In this document: one piece after another, positions 45,011-58,587 of the stretch | How positions within the stretch are numbered: the first letter of the stretch is position 1 | Layout: every line of letters begins with the position of its first letter | Assembly: GCA_015680685.1 (NCBI GenBank) | Contig: MNCI01008279.1 | Location: forward strand, 562,072-626,071 | DNA: 64,000 nt | Reading direction: 5' to 3' | Origin: Gnetum montanum | Lineage: Eukaryota; Streptophyta; Gnetopsida; Gnetales; Gnetaceae | Notes under the pieces: model-generated | Told to the model about the DNA's origin: nothing | Seen by the model: only the letters and a program-made list of their open reading frames with translations | The model's database searches: none | Made by a program: the position numbers and the translations under genes

Positions 45011-46932
45011 ATTTTGTGATGATATGTTTGGGTCACTTTGTATTTTTAGTAAAACTATTGTTGTAAATAAATATATATATTTTAGTTTTTAATTTGTATT
45101 TAGTTTAGGTTTTTTTAAAGAGTCTTGCATTAGTACCTTGGTTAGTTAAATTTAAACCTTAGACCTTGTATTATATTTGGACATAGACATAGCCATTGGC
45201 TAACTCATAGGGGGTACCTATTAGGTTAGTATTGGGTACAAGATCATGTTAGAATATTATTTTTATTAATTTTAGAAATTAAGATCATTTTTTTCTTTTT
45301 AATTTTATTTTTTCCAATACAATTACCCTTTTTTGCAAGTACTATTGTACCATTATGAGCATAAATATATGACAACCTTTCTATTATAAACTATTCATTT
45401 GCATTGTTGACATCTAGAAGATAGAACCAGAGAGGGAGATCCTATCCCTTTGGAGAGGAGCTAGATCTAGATCTATGCTATCATTAAGAATCTTAATAAG
45501 AACTTAATTTTAGATCTTGTTTCAAGATTTTCATAGATCTCATTATTGACGTTTAATTTTTTCTATGGTTTGAAGCCTATTTGGGAGATCTTTGCTACTA
45601 AGATTTCTAGTTGCAGTGCTCTCAAGCAAGTAGGAAAAATTTGGTACTTTGTGTTCTTTTTTGGTTTTTAGAGATTTGGTTATGTGAGCATTCATTTTGG
45701 CCAATTTTAGTTTGTTTTGCAACTATTTGATGAAATTCTTATATTTCAGATTTGATTATTTTAGGCATATTTTTGTGATCTAGCATTGTTCTAATGCTTA
45801 TTCTTATGCATGAGATGTTAGAAAATGTTTTGACCCTATTTTGATTCATTTTGACTTTGTGTCAATTATACCAAATTATTTTAGACTATAGAATTAGGGT
45901 TTTTAGTTATAATTTATGTTTTTGATCCTTAAGATGACTTTAGGTAGTGATGACCCCAAAAACAAAAATATTCAAATTATTAGCATAGACTTTAAGGATA
46001 TCATATTTAGATGTTATGTGTGAAAATAAGAAACTTTTGTAAAGTAATCCTTGACCTTCTACTAATGGAAGATTATGAAATGCCTAAAAGAGAAATTTCT
46101 AGGGCTTCATGGAATGCATAAAAGTATGAAAACATCAATTGATTATATTTTTTAATTTTTACAAATTTAGAAGTTTAGAATGAACTTTAGGATCTTAAAT
46201 TCATTTTTATAGTTTATTACTAATTTTACTTATTTTTTTAGGACCTTAGTTTTTAGTTTAGTAGTCTTAGATCCCTATCTGGTAATGATCTCTTTGGTTT
46301 AGATCTTTTTGTTTGGCTTTATTAAATGGTTTGGATATATTTTCCTACCATTGAGGGCTTTGTTTAGATATGTGTGTGTGTGTGTAGATATGATTTTGTG
46401 ATTATATGGATTTGAACTTTTGGTTAGCAAAACTTATGTGGGTTTCCTTTATCAGTGGGTATTCTTACAATTTTGTGATGCTTTCATAGGCTAACTTTCT
46501 TGCTAAAGAGTTGGATGTTTACGTGGATTGCATTTCTTGGTAAATGTTATATATATTTTGCAATGCTTATGCAAGTTACCTTTCTTAGTAAGAAGGTAGA
46601 TACTTATGTGGGTTATCTTTCTCAATAAGTATTGTTCATTTAGTTTTTGTTTTGTTGGTTTTTTTGGATGGTGGTGGAACCTTTTAGTTATTTTAAAATT
46701 TTGGTAATTAATTTGGTATTTTTTTATTTTTTTTTGCATTTTTGTATATGTGGTGCTAGCTCTTTGTATGTAGCTACCACTTGTCCATGACTATCCAACT
46801 ACTTAATGCTTATTTCTAAAACCCATAAGGGAGTATTTATAGTTTGTTTTTCCTATTTAATCTTAAAGCTAAATTTTCTTGTATTTTTGTGCCTTCTAGA
46901 TGATTTAGTTATTTGTGAGAAAGAAGGGTTAG
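45011..46932. other. AT-rich sequence, no gene recognised
   Basis: It contains a TG microsatellite at 46371-46387 and, at 46430-46640, an irregular repetition of a word like CTTATGTGGGTTACCTTTCT. Open frames 46503-46739 (minus) and 46806-47114 (plus, running into the E LTR) look random. Confidence 0.45.
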
Positions 46933-47886
46933 TGATGAGCGGTGAAGGTACCCCTATGCCCAACCATATGAATCACAAAGTGTTCATGCATGATCCGATC
47001 GAATTCTATGGACTCTCTAGTTTCCAATGCACTAGTCTTCTAGGAAGTGAATCTTACCCTCAGGTCATTCGTTGTCTTCCCAATTACACTTGTGAAGTAC
47101 AATGGTATGATTAAGTGTAATTGAGGCATATGATTTTTAGGATTTTATTTTTTATGATTTTGATGCTTAAAGAGAGAGATGAAGTAATTTAATGACTAAT
47201 TTAATTTAACTAACTAACTGGTCTCTAGCTAGTCCTAACATAGGCATCTGGTCCCACTATCTGTACATGTCCTAAACCCATGTATCCATTGCTAGGTTAC
47301 CAAGCGCTATGCTACTAGGCACACCAAGCAATAACATTGTTGGGATAACCAAGCGATAACACTATTGGGATAACCAAGCGAATACATGTTTATGCTTGAA
47401 GCGATTGTACTTATGTACCTAATCTATTTAGCTTAATTAATTAAATTCTAAGTTAGCTTAATTTAGCTTAATTGATTGAATATTTAATAAAAACAATAAG
47501 TTCATAAATAAAACATTTAAGTTATCTCGAATGTTGTAGCATTTATCAAGAAGCTCCTATTTATTGTCGTACACACTGGTGTGGTCCAAGTACAATAGTG
47601 CTTGAATAAAGATCTGTACACTCAATGACTCTTGCTACAGGTAGTTGGGAAAAATATTCTAACTTTCAAATAGAAAAACTACAAGATCTCTACTACTAAT
47701 ATAACTTCTTATACTCATAAACATGGTTGGGAGCTCATATTTATAGTTCTTTCCCTAGGGTTGCATCGATGGGGCCTTGTTAATGGAGCAAATGCTACAT
47801 CAATGTAGCCCTGTTGATGGGACAACACCACGTAAATGGGACCTCATCAACTAGGGTCCATTGACATGACACTTTGACCTTCATCA
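46933..47886 (-). repeat. 3' LTR of E
   Basis: 954 bp, TGATGAGC to TTCATCA. It is collinear with the family in its R/U5 half (ATTCGTTGTCTTCCC, TTATTGTCGTACACA). Its U3 array (about 47760-47880) differs: it is built on CATCGATG/CATCAATG-type palindromes with GGGCC/GGTCC words instead of GATATC. TATAAATA on the minus strand lies near 47739-47746. Confidence 0.88.
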
Positions 47887-47920
47887 TACCCTGATGACTA
47901 AATAAAAACTTATCCTCAAG
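47887..47920 (-). other. Polypurine tract block of E
   Basis: On the minus strand GATAAGTTTTTATTTAGTCA followed by TCAGGGTA. It is a decayed version of the block seen in G1, A and D. Confidence 0.65.
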
Positions 47921-48132
47921 TTCTTTTACAAAATTAGAAAAGTATGGAATTATTGATTGACTCTTAACATAACAAAATAAACCGACTTGAAAAAACTGAG
48001 TGCCCAAGTGTACAAATCAACACATTACAAAATTATGGTGTTCATGACACAAAATTGAACACCATGAAATGACTATAGAAAAAAAATAATTGGACAAAAT
48101 TTCCTTTAATGGCATAGAAGTGGTAGAGAAGA
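47921..48132 (-). other. 3' untranslated part of E
   Basis: Nothing beyond AT-rich sequence is seen. Confidence 0.45.
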
Positions 48133-50294
48133 TCAAATAGTCCTAGGTGGTGGTGGCTTCTGTGGTGTTGAAGGACCTTCACCAGCTTTAGGAGCATGTG
48201 GCAGCTAAGGTGGTTATGGCTACAACCTCTAGTGGAAGGTGAAAGGCATCTAGCAATGACTTCATCTTTTCCTCCTTACTTTGAGGATCATTCATAGTCC
48301 ATGTAGCATCACTAATGTGGGCTGGAATGGGGACATCCCATGGACAAGGGATTATTAGAAACATCTCCTTCATGTTGACAAACTAGGTAATGAACTATTT
48401 GTGTTCAATGTCAAATACCTTGACTACATTTTTGTAGCTCCTAGTAATTATTCATCGTTCTAGCCAGGTTCTCAGTAGTTGATCTTTGATAAGTGAATTA
48501 TGCCTTGAGAACTTCAAGTTCAGCATTACCTACCGTAAGCTTTTCCTTGGTGTCCTTGTGGTGCTTAAACTCGGCCTCATACAACAAGTACAAGCTAGCC
48601 ACCTATTTTTTGAGCTCTAACCATGGTCATCCAGTAGTCAACATGGCCAAGTTTGCATAATGGAGATTGGTGAGCTTCATATATTCTATCAACTCCTTGA
48701 TTTGTAACTCCTTTGTGTAGATTTTTGCCTTGTTGTAGGCATCTATCCCATCAATAATGGATTCCTAAACTTCTTTGCCTTGTTGGAGTTACTGGAGAAC
48801 TTCATTTGCTTTTACCTTTACCAACTAGATGAATTTTTCATTTACCTCCATTTGTAGACCAACCTGTTCTCTATAATGATCTTTTACTTTCTCAAATTTG
48901 ATAGCTTCAAATTTCTAGGTAACTACTTTGATTGGAGTTTTCTAACAAAGGGCACTCACCTCCTCCATGGAGAGATTCCCATTCTCTGCTATTAACCTCT
49001 TCAATTTTATGTTTTCTCTAGCCAATTTTTCCTACTTTTGATGTATAAAATTAGTTAATTATTGCTTGTGTGCATCAACATTTTATAGGTGATGGTTCTC
49101 TATGATCAGTTGAATGTTCTCCTAGTAGGTTTGATCTAAGGCCTTCTAAATCTTATGTTGAGTGGCCTTTGTCAAGGATCAATAAAATACTATCATTTCC
49201 ATTACATCCTCAACCCCTTTCAATTTGGTGTGAATTTTTTGCATAGCTTCATCTCTTATAAGTTTCAAGTTGAGGAATGCAAGATTGACAATCTGGACTC
49301 TTAGTTCGACAACTTTCATAGCCAAGCATTTTTTTTTCTCCTTGGCTATTTCAAGTTACCTTTCCAATATGATGTTCTTGCCCCTTGCCTCCAGTAGCTT
49401 TGACTAGGTTGTAGTAATGTTGTCCAAAAGGTCAAAGACATCCAAAAGTGTTTACTTGGCTCCCACCAATTGGTCCAATAATTCTTCATGTTGTGCTACA
49501 TTTATTTTGCTACTTGTGATCCCTGCAAACATCTACAAATCTTTGAGTGTAGGGATATATGATGTAGATGCCACAAGTGCATTTATAGTCTTGGTAATAC
49601 GATTAGTGACCACTTCTGCTATGGTCTCTTATCCTTGATGTTGCATCACCAATACAATTGCTTCTTCACCCTCCTCCAAGTATACCAAAAAGGTCACAAC
49701 ATTCCTAGAGATTTCTAGGAGTGACTGTTATTCTATGGAAGATATCGTGACCTCTCTAGTGCTCAGATTCAACCTCATGAGTAGCTATGTTCTTTGGGAT
49801 AAAATGGATCCACCTCCACCCATCAAACTAATTGTACAAGCCATCTCATTTGTTGGTCTATAGATAGATGGAACCCTACCACTTGTGCCTACTCATTGCT
49901 CTTATTCACTCAAGAGCCATTCTCTATATTCTTGCAACTGTTGGATGGTTGTAGCGATATCTAACATAGTTTTTTGAGTGGCAAGTGGAGGTGGTGGTCA
50001 TTGCTCCTCTTTATGGATAGTGGTTATAGACATTTTATCCTTCATCATTTCAATCTAGTTGGTGGCTGAAATAGTTCTAATAGTGTCATTAGTGTAATGG
50101 ACTATTCCTCCCCTTTGACAAAGTTTCCTAGTGAGGCATGGGAAGGGGAGTGCCTTACTTCCATGTTCATGTTCTTTAAACTACTTCCCCATCTCTAGAT
50201 AGATTAGCTATGGAATGTTGACTAGAAATCTCCCACTCAGAGAAATGTGTGCTTAGGTAGAGAAGGTGGTGATTTTTCTTAGCCTATTCATGGG
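48133..50294 (-). pseudogene. ORF3 of E, C-terminal part
   Basis: It continues the frame that starts at 60120. The first residues after the D insertion site show NRLRKITTFS, then FPCLTRKLCQRGGIVHYTND, matching FPYLIRKLCKHVGI in A. A long helical, charged coiled-coil region follows. Near the end the piece 48188-48373 reads MFLIIPCPWDVPIPAHISDA, the conserved C-terminal motif, and the frame ends PPPPRTI. Many stops are present. ORF3 of E totals about 2.84 kb without D, close to A (2.74 kb) and D (2.80 kb). Confidence 0.65.
50290..50294. repeat. Target site duplication of D, left copy
   Basis: ATGGG, repeated exactly at 59438-59442. Confidence 0.85.
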
Positions 50295-51103
50295 TGATGA
50301 GCAACGAGGTACCCCTATGCTCAACCATACAAATACGAGTGTGTACATGCGATCTAGTCGAACTTCATAGATAGACTAGTTGTGGCACCTAGATAGTTAT
50401 ACATTGATCGCAGTTCATTGTCTTCCCACTTGGACTAGTATTTGCTTTGTCAAGTATGGTTTAGTCTAGAGTGAGGTGTGTGATGTGATTCGTAATTACT
50501 ATGCTACTCCTAAAGCCAATGAGAAATAACTTGAGTGAACTAATAGATAATGGAAAATAAAATCTAAGCTAGCCTAAATGTGATGAGCATCCATCCTTAA
50601 TCTGTATGCATCTTGGACCTCGTGTACTACTTCTGGGATTACCAAGCACTACTAGGTTACCAAGTAGTTACACTTAAATGTTCATGATTAAGATGTACTC
50701 ATTCCATATTAATAACAGGAATAGTAAATGAAAGTAAAGAAATATTAACTAAGAAAATAATAAATAATAATTAACAATTAAACTAAGTAAATGCTACAAT
50801 GATGAAGTAATCTCGATCTTTATTGTTGATTATATGCATGTCCAACTACATCATACTCGAAAAAAGGTTCCATACAATTACAAGCATCACACTGTAGGCA
50901 TGCACTTGGGAAACTAATTAAAAATAAACTAAAAATTAACAAAAAGACTCAACCCAAAGACTTACCAAGACTCCTTTTCCTATGCGCCTGAGTGCTATAT
51001 TTATAGGTTGTCACAAGAATCACAATATTATTATCTAGGCTATGATATTGTGTACTCGATATCGAGTATCTGATATCAAGGTTTGGCAAACCATGATTCA
51101 TCA
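50295..51103 (-). repeat. 3' LTR of D
   Basis: 809 bp, TGATGAGC to TTCATCA. The GATATC array is at 51010-51090 and reads GATATCAGATACTCGATATC in element orientation. TATAAATATA on the minus strand lies at about 50996-51005. Confidence 0.93.
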
Positions 51104-51140
51104 TACCCCCATGATTGAATAACAACTCATCCTTGGGTCA
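51104..51140 (-). other. Polypurine tract block of D
   Basis: On the minus strand AAGGATGAGTTGTTATTCAA followed by TCATGGGGGTA next to the LTR. Confidence 0.75.
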
Positions 51141-51291
51141 AATAATCAAAATGAGAATGAGTTCATTTGATTACATAGTGGATAGGTATGGGATTATGGA
51201 CCAACTATGAATTATTTCATGCCATAGTGTGGAAATAAAAAAAATAAAATTTGGACACCAACACAGAATACAAAAGATAATATTATTGGAA

Positions 51292-54091
51292 CTCATGTGG
51301 TTCCTAGTGGTGGTGGGTCCTCGATGGGCCTTTTCCATTTATCTTGTGCTCTAGGCTTTAGAAATGGATATCTCTGAAGGAGTGCCTAAAGCTTTTCTTC
51401 TTTGGTTTGGGGATGGTATTCCATCCATGCTGATGTTCCAATATTTGATGGGGTTAGCACCTCCTATGGACATGACAATTGCAGAAACATTTGATTGGCT
51501 TTAACGTACCAAGCTACAAACAACCATCATTTCTCTTTGTAGGCTCTAGCTTTGTCTCTACATTCTTGATAATTTGTGAGCTATCAAGCCAAATCTTCTA
51601 CAACATCTTTCTAACCTTGGTAGCTGGATTTGATCACATTTAATTTATAATTTGCTACCTCCAATTTTTGCAGTGTCTTTTTGTGTTCAACAAATGTTAC
51701 TTCATATTTGGAGTAGGTGGTAGCTACCTATTTCTCTAACTCTATCCTTGGGCATTCTCCTGTTAACATGGCTAAGTAAGCATACCATAGGTTTGCCAAC
51801 TCCATGTATTCAGTGAGATCCTAGATCTGCAGGTCCCAGCTCTTTAGTTCTACTTGGTGGACAAAGGTGTAGGTGTCCAGTATGGCCTACCAATTAGTGT
51901 TTTGAGCACTTAAAGCATTGATATGGGTCTTATCCATATGGATTTCTTTTTCAATAATGCTTGTAAATCTCCACCTAGTCTTGAAAGTGTTCTTTCAGCT
52001 TCTCATGTCGCTTAGCCTCATTTTTTCCATGCCCTTATTTCAATGGTCGTCTTCTGATGGATGGTGCATACCTCCTCCATTGAGAGGGTCCTATTTTCTT
52101 TGGCTAAGAGATTCTTGTCTTGGTTGACCCTTATTAATTATTTTTTGCATTTTCTAGAAATTCTCCTCAAGAACATTCTTTTGTTTTTCAATTGTATTCA
52201 ATTGAAGATTCTTAGCAGCAAGGAATTTATTTTCTTCTTATAAGGCCTTGAGTGCTTTAGCATGTGCATATGTTTGGGCTTGTGCCTTTGAAGCATCCCA
52301 ATCAATATTCTCTTTCTCTCTCACCACCCTTTTATTCTCTTCTAATAGTTTATTAAATTTCTTTGTCCCAAATGACTCTAGTTGGTTGGCTAGGATAAGT
52401 TGGGATGGATACCGTTGTGTGGCTTGCAGGGTGACGAACTTCTCTTGGAGTCTTCTTAACTTATCTTTTGCATGTTCAGCCCTAACCTCAATCATGACTA
52501 GCTTTCCTTTTGTGAAAATAAGGTCTAATTGTGCTATAGTAACATCTTGAGAGATGTCAAACAAGGATTTCATTACTTTTCCTATTTGTAGTAATCAATC
52601 CAATGCATCCTCATGTTCCGTAGAAGTCATCAAGGGGCTGGCTAGAACTTGAGCATCATGTGCTCCTATGAGATCCACTAGTGACACAACAGGGACATTG
52701 AATGATTCTTTAATGTGGTCTATGATCACTTCTGCTACTTTAGTTGCATCTTGGTGCTACATGACCACTACTGTGGTGCCTTCACTAGTTTCTAATTGAC
52801 TTGAAAAGATGCAGCGTTTCCAGAGATTTGTTCTGACCAATGTGATTCCCCTACTCCTATTTGTATAGAAACCTTACCCTGTGAATGATCAATTGAGATC
52901 ATGGGTTGTATAGCATCATCAATTATTTTGAAGAGATTAGCCTCATCATGACTTTCCTAACTGACCATTTCTACCATGGCCTTGAGATGGCTCATCGATG
53001 GTTGATAATCTTGTAGGGGTGGTGGCGATTAGTCTTGCTAGCCTGTGGATTGCGTACTAGGCCCTGCTTCCTATTGTCGACTAGGCCTCATGTCTAGAAG
53101 TTGGCTAGGCTCTACTATTTGAGGTGTAGTGGGTCCAATTGTCTACTCTTGCTTAGGCACCAGTGTTTTACTAGCATCTTTCCTTGGTGCTGGTGGCTTC
53201 AATAATTCAACATATGAGGCATTTTGAGTTTTTCTGGGGATGTCATTAGTGTACCCCCAGAATTCCAGCACACCGGCATAGCTTCCTGATTAGATAGGGA
53301 AAAGGAAATTCAAACTTTCCTATTTTACATTCTTGAAACCACCTCAACATTTCTATGAGATATAGATGGGGTAGACTAGCATCAACCTTGCCCATCAAGA
53401 TTGTGCTTCCTTTAGCTGTATAGGTGGAAATCCTGTTTAGTCCTTTTGTTAGGTAGATGTGATAGGTGCAAATTTTGAAATATATTCTCTCTTCAAGAGT
53501 GGCTTCCCATATTTTTTTCCTCCTTACCATACACCCTCTTTAGCCATATTTTTCATGCATCAACATCAGAGTGAGTGAATAGATGAGCAACCTTGACCCC
53601 TGTATTCAAAAGGTTCAGAACTTCCAAAATGGCCTTAGTAAAAAATCAACTGAAATCCCACCAATGTCAGCAGTGGTGCCTTCTTCTTTATTATGCCAAA
53701 ATTGGTACATCTCTCCCAAATACCATTCATCACTCTTTGAGAGAATAGGCCACAATAGAGATCTTTTGAGTTGATCTCTAACTGACTTAGGAAAAAATTC
53801 AATAAAGGGTCCAAAATTGAGTTCCACGATCACTGCAGCTGACATGGACCTTTTCTGAATCACCTGAATGCATTTCGAAGATAATGTGAGATGTTGTCCC
53901 TATTTAGGTACCCTACCTTCTCCACCTTCTACATGTCCAAATTGTGTAGTAATAGGAGTTTCTTAATGAATGTTGAATGATTATGCCTCCTACTCTACAT
54001 GCTACATGGGAGGTCCTTGGCCTCTACCTCTCCTTAGGCATTTTGATGCTCCTTGAGAGGGTCCTCCCTGTTGTCCTCATTTAGGGCCCAT
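51292..54091 (-). pseudogene. ORF3 of D: N-terminal domain plus coiled coil
   Basis: The ATG at 54089-54091 directly follows TTATAG on the minus strand. The N-terminal domain is seen in 53615-53863 (SAAVIVELNFGPFIEFFPKS, WPILSKSDEWYLGEMYQFW) and 53246-53530 (EERIYFKICTYHIYLTKGLN, FPFPYLIRKLCRCAGI). The central and C-terminal part is a long coiled coil; 52238-52573 shows heptad-like LEENKRVVREKENIDWDAS. The end carries MFLQLSCPWEVLTPS-like sequence near 51400-51490 and stops after PPPLGTT at 51292. Domain order matches A and E. No membrane segment or signal peptide typical of an envelope protein is evident. Function unknown; the coiled coil suggests self-association or binding to a partner. 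Confidence 0.7.
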
Positions 54092-54603
54092 CTATAATCA
54101 CACCAGGATCAACTGTTAGTAAGGTCATTTAACAAAATTTAATTATCTTATACCTTGCTCATTACCTTTAATGAATTCAATTTTTTGTTAGTGTCATTTT
54201 AGAGTTAAAAATTTTCAAGAAAATTCCCCTAAAAGTTTTAATCTCGAGCCCAATTTGATCAAGTGGCTCTAATAATAATTTTCATGGTTTAGGTGAAGGA
54301 ATAAAATTGGCTTGGCATCAGTTCTTATCATTTCTTAAGATCACTTAGCCCTATGATATCCTTTAGGTGATAATGAATTTCAAAAAAGTTGTGCACAAAT
54401 TCTACCATACCCCTCCTCCATGATTGAGTTAAACACTTTGGGTTTAAGCAAGTTCGATCGGAAGGAGAATCAGAGCATTAATGAGCAAGATATTGATGTT
54501 TAAATGATAAGTGCAAAAATCGTGAAAATTTATGGAAGAAAATTACAACAACTCCCCTCACATGAATAGTTGAAAATGATGTTGATGCATGTGGGGGGGT
54601 CCA
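54092..54603 (-). other. Putative ORF3 leader with intron (D)
   Basis: In element orientation it runs from the TATA box to the ORF3 ATG and ends TGGTGTGATTATAG, a possible 3' splice site. No protein is recognised. Confidence 0.4.
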
Positions 54604-54700
54604 TATATATAGATTTTATAGACACAATATATATTGTGTACGTGCTAGCATGAACCCAATACCACATTGAACCCAATACTAGGTACCTGATATCGCATCC
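54604..54700 (-). promoter_or_regulatory. Internal promoter candidate of D: palindrome array plus TATA
   Basis: In element orientation GATATCAGGTACCTAGTATT and further GTATTGGGTTC units are followed by TATATATA (54604-54611) and GGACCCCCCC. The D LTR array has GATATCAGATACTCGATATC. It lies about 510 bp upstream of ORF3. Function is inferred from the likeness to the LTR. Confidence 0.45.
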
Positions 54701-56107
54701 CTTCCAAAATAGGGTACTTGGCAAAATTGATAAGTTTTTGAATTTCCATGGACAAAAAGGAAGGATTTAAGGTAAATATAAAGGATCTAGGGTAATGTTA
54801 AGTAGATAGTAAGGCACAAAAAGTGTAATGAAGTAGAATTATACAATGAAGTTCTTAAAGAGGGTGCGGAAAAAGGACATATAGTGGGGCATAAGAATGT
54901 TTAAGTTGAAATGATGATAAAAGAAAGAATAAACTCAGCAATGCATTCTCAAAGGATATAAGATGATGTGGTGGTGTACAATGAGTGCAAATTACAAAAG
55001 TTATGCAAGTGGATCCTCCCCAAAGTAGGTTCCTACCTATTATGCCCTTGTGTAACCATGCCTTAAAATGTTTGTAGGCACTAGAAGGGTTAAATGCAAT
55101 CTACACTAGTGCAACAAAACACACACATGTTAAATACCACCATGATGAGGTATGAATTGTAGGCCATACAAGACACAGGTTAGAATTACTTGGACAATGG
55201 GGTGAGACAAATCGTAGAAGGGATTGCAGAGATTGAGACATGAGGTAACTTACCCTAGGCATTATGAATTTTGATTGTGGGGCATGATTAATATATCATT
55301 AGCCTTTCACTCCAAAATCAAGACCAAGTTCATACCTCTAACCAATGACATTGCATCATTTCATCCAATGATACACAACCATAAGAGCATCATGATAGAA
55401 AGGTGTATGATCACTTGGCATTTTGTCCAAGGGAGGAGTGATTTGGAATTTCTCTATGGCATGTTGTTCTTGATCTTTTCTTTATTTTTTTTCTTCTTTC
55501 TTTTCTTTTTCTTCGCCTAGCCGCTTTGGCACTTTGTCATTTCCAATGATGATCCGGAGAAGCCACCAACCTTCAGGCATGGATGCATGTCTTTCCAATG
55601 GAACCCTCTAGAATAGCATTGAGTTTTTTTATTGAGTGTCTTTATTACTCTTATTCCCATTTTTCATTAGATCTACAATGATTTTAGTACAACCAAGCTA
55701 CATGATAGCACATACAGATATCACCAAAGAGAATCCACAAGTCCCCTTGATGTCACACCCTCACCATTCCCTCTTAGTCCATCATTTTTCACTCTGGGCA
55801 TAATAAGTACAAAGTTACTTTAAGTTTTAATGACAACAAGAATATCACTTTACCCAGAGTAGAACCTTTTATTAATAGAATGGGTGGGTGGATGTTGTGG
55901 GCGCACTATCCAAATAATTAGTCCCTTGTGACTCAATAGCATAGAACAACACCTCAACCAACAAGTCACAGGAGTATTTTATTCATAGATGAGATTACCG
56001 TCAAAAAGATAAAATGACAAATTGAAAGATGAAAAATTAGAAAAATATAAATAAAAATAAAAATTGTAAAACCAAAGAAAAGGAAAAATGTTTACTAATT
56101 CTTCTTA
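54701..56107 (-). other. Spacer of D between gag and promoter candidate
   Basis: It has a pyrimidine run at 55479-55515 (plus strand), the conserved block at 55002-55060 and short matches to the G1 and E spacers. No coding region is recognised; frame 55275-55520 has no counterpart in the relatives. Confidence 0.5.
55002..55060 (-). other. Conserved spacer block with internal polypurine motif (D copy)
   Basis: In element orientation GGTTACACAAGGGCATAATA, then CTTTGGGGAGGATCC (55011-55025) and ACTTGC. Confidence 0.6.
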
Positions 56108-58454
56108 TTAGAATGCAGGGTATCCCCCATGACTAATCCTTGGATCATGGTGAGAATTAATAAATGAAAATTTTGGATCCATGCATGTTGGAAATATTGG
56201 GGTTTAGTTATATCTAAACCACTATGTGTCTTTTGATGTGGTGGTAGGAATGTACCCAAATTGGGGTTCACAGGCTTGATTAAAATAGGCATAGTAGGGT
56301 AGATTATAAGATGTAGTCATGTGATAAGAAGCTAACCCACTATGGCACCCGTGACCATAAGATGGTATGCAAGGATCGATATGTCTCCTCATGTTGTTAT
56401 ATTCAGTGGGCCACATGGTTGTTAGAGTGTTAATTGATGGCCTAGATGAGGTAACAAGAGGCATTAAGTTTGAGGAGGAAGGTGCATCACAGTATTAGGC
56501 TTGTGCTGAGTTGGAGGATGCAGTGGTTTCAGAACTATGCTATTTGTTTCTATGATCATGCCTAAAGAAAGGATGCTTCCGATGTTGTGGAGAAATTTCA
56601 CTACTGTTGACAATAGTAGCACAAGTAATGTTTGTGGGTTGGTGCTGTGGTGAAAAACCTTCTGGTACAATTAGTTGCGATGTAGAAGGAGGTGAAGGAT
56701 GAGAATATTGAGGGCAAGGAGAAGTGCAAGGAACATGAGGTGGTGATCCCATGGGAGAGGATATGGTTTGATGGTATTCAAGAGAATGATGACGATGAGG
56801 TGAAGTAGAGGATGTTTATCCAATTGGAGAAACAGGGTGTTGAACATAATAAGCACTTGGTGTTGGGGCATACAAAGGTTAAGGTCAGTTCAGCGATGGT
56901 CTACACCATGATTGGGGGTTTTGCCAGTGTGGTTAAACATAGTACTTTTGTATGAAATCTAGATGTAGAATTTTTCCCCAATGCTCATGTAGATGTGACA
57001 ATATTGTGCATTGGCCTTTGGGATAATCATATAGACAAACATCACATTGATACTTCTATTTTATAGTTGGGCCCATATCCTTGTTTCCTTCAGCCCTTCT
57101 TTCCAATTGTTGAATGGTGTTCTATCCTGTTTCTTAGTTTGGCACCCTATATTTGTTCTAGTGTTCTACCTCCAATAATATTTTAATATTCTCTACATTT
57201 TTCATGTACCCACTCCATCATCTTATTGATCTTTTCCTTAATTTCATCTAGTGATTGTAGTATTGGCAAAGATGAAGATGATTCCACCTGCATGAGGTCA
57301 GTTGATTTCTCCTCTTCATGATTATGGACCTTTGTTATTTTAAGATTTTGGTCCTATTGAGATCTTTCAACATTCTCCCATTTCGATATTTCTCCTTATT
57401 CTTTTACTACTCACTTAATAAGCTCTTACAATTGGTGGGTTCATAGTTCATATAGTTGCCCTAGGGCATACATCCCTAGGGTCTCCCTTGTTTCATTATG
57501 GAGCCCATCCATGATGTGATACATTAGCCTTTCCTTGGAGAACCCATGACCTAGGAATTTTTTTAATAATGAATAATATCTTTCTAAGGCCATTTCCAAG
57601 GGTTCATGTTGTCCTTGTTTTCACTCTTGGATTTGGCTACTTAAGGCTGACACTCTTGCATAGGTTTGATATCTTTCATTGAAGAGTTCTACCATTGGCC
57701 AATGGTGAATTGATTTTAGTTTTAAAGAACTATACCATACTTTTTCTTGGCCAACAAGTTTCATAAGAAAGAGCCTAAGTCTTTGCCATCCATTATCAAT
57801 GTTGTTCCATGCACAAGAATCATAGAAGGCTTGTAAATGATGTTGCAGATCTAAACTGTAGCCTTCTGACAACTTGGAAAACTTGTTTAAAGCAAGCCTA
57901 GGTAGATGGATTTCCTTAAAATGCCTATGAGATATTCAAATAGCCTCTTTTATATGCATTAGGCACTTAGTGGCCAGTAGGGGTTCATCTTCACTAAGTA
58001 GGTTATGAGTTTGTGAGTTGGGACAATGTTGTCTTGGTTCATGTTGGTGTTCTTGACTTTGCTCGTGGGTTTGATTTTTATTTCTACATCGATCCCTTGA
58101 AAAATAGTCATCTTTGTCATGACCTAACATCAAAGGAGTAGAGAAAGAGAGGGAACTAGAATACTCATCATGACTTTCATAAGTCTTCCAATCATCCCTT
58201 GATGTACTCTTACTAACCATTGAGAAGGTCTTAGGCCTTACAAGCCCCCTCATTCTATGGGATGTCCCATCCTCACCAAAGGTGTTTGAGTTGGATGATA
58301 AGATTCCTTGAGTATTTTTGGGATGTTCATGAACATATGAGACTCTTGCATAAGATTGTGTACTCCAAACTTCTTCATCGTCATAAATTGTATTGGTTCT
58401 CCAATGAATTGCCTCACTAGTTGTTGTGTTAACATTGTTGTGTGAGAGAGACAT
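56108..58454 (-). pseudogene. gag of D, degenerate
   Basis: The start ATG at 58452-58454 opens a 177-codon piece (to 57936): MSLSHNNVNTTTSEAIHWR, then YARVSYVHEHPKNTQG, as in A. The capsid core (57621-57872) has LQHHLQAFYDSCAW and MVELFNERYQTYARVSALSS. The C-terminal half is Pro/His/Tyr-rich low-complexity sequence (56222-56871) and ends ISHGGYPAF and a TAA at 56108-56110. Length is 2,347 bp against 2,472 in A. Gag would form the particle; the conserved stop means no Gag-Pol fusion in this type. Stops and frame changes break it. Confidence 0.85.
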
Positions 58455-58569
58455 TGTTGTGAATTGTGTGTGACTTATTTGCAATTAATTTCATTTCTAA
58501 AAGATATATCATTAATACTTTTTTATAAAAATATTATATGATACAAATAATCTAGATAACTAGCACCAT

Positions 58570-58586
58570 GCCTAGCAACAGTGCCA
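58570..58586 (-). other. Primer-binding site of D, tRNA-Asp type
   Basis: On the minus strand TGGCACTGTTGCTAGGC, one base inside the 5' LTR. It agrees with the tRNA-Asp complement apart mainly from transitions. Confidence 0.75.
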
Positions 58587-58587
58587 A

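Larger units (their letters stand above)
46933..50294 (-). mobile_element. E: 3' part (LTR, PPT, ORF3 C-terminal part)
   Basis: This is the 3' end of a minus-strand element of the same family. It is cut at 50294 by D and continues at 59438 to beyond the window end. GTTAG (46928-46932) precedes the LTR and should be found again at the unseen 5' end. E combines pol with ORF3, so it is the most complete type here. Confidence 0.88.

Noticed and set aside
46806-47114. 102-codon plus-strand frame as a gene
   Set aside because: It starts in AT-rich sequence and runs into the LTR of E.
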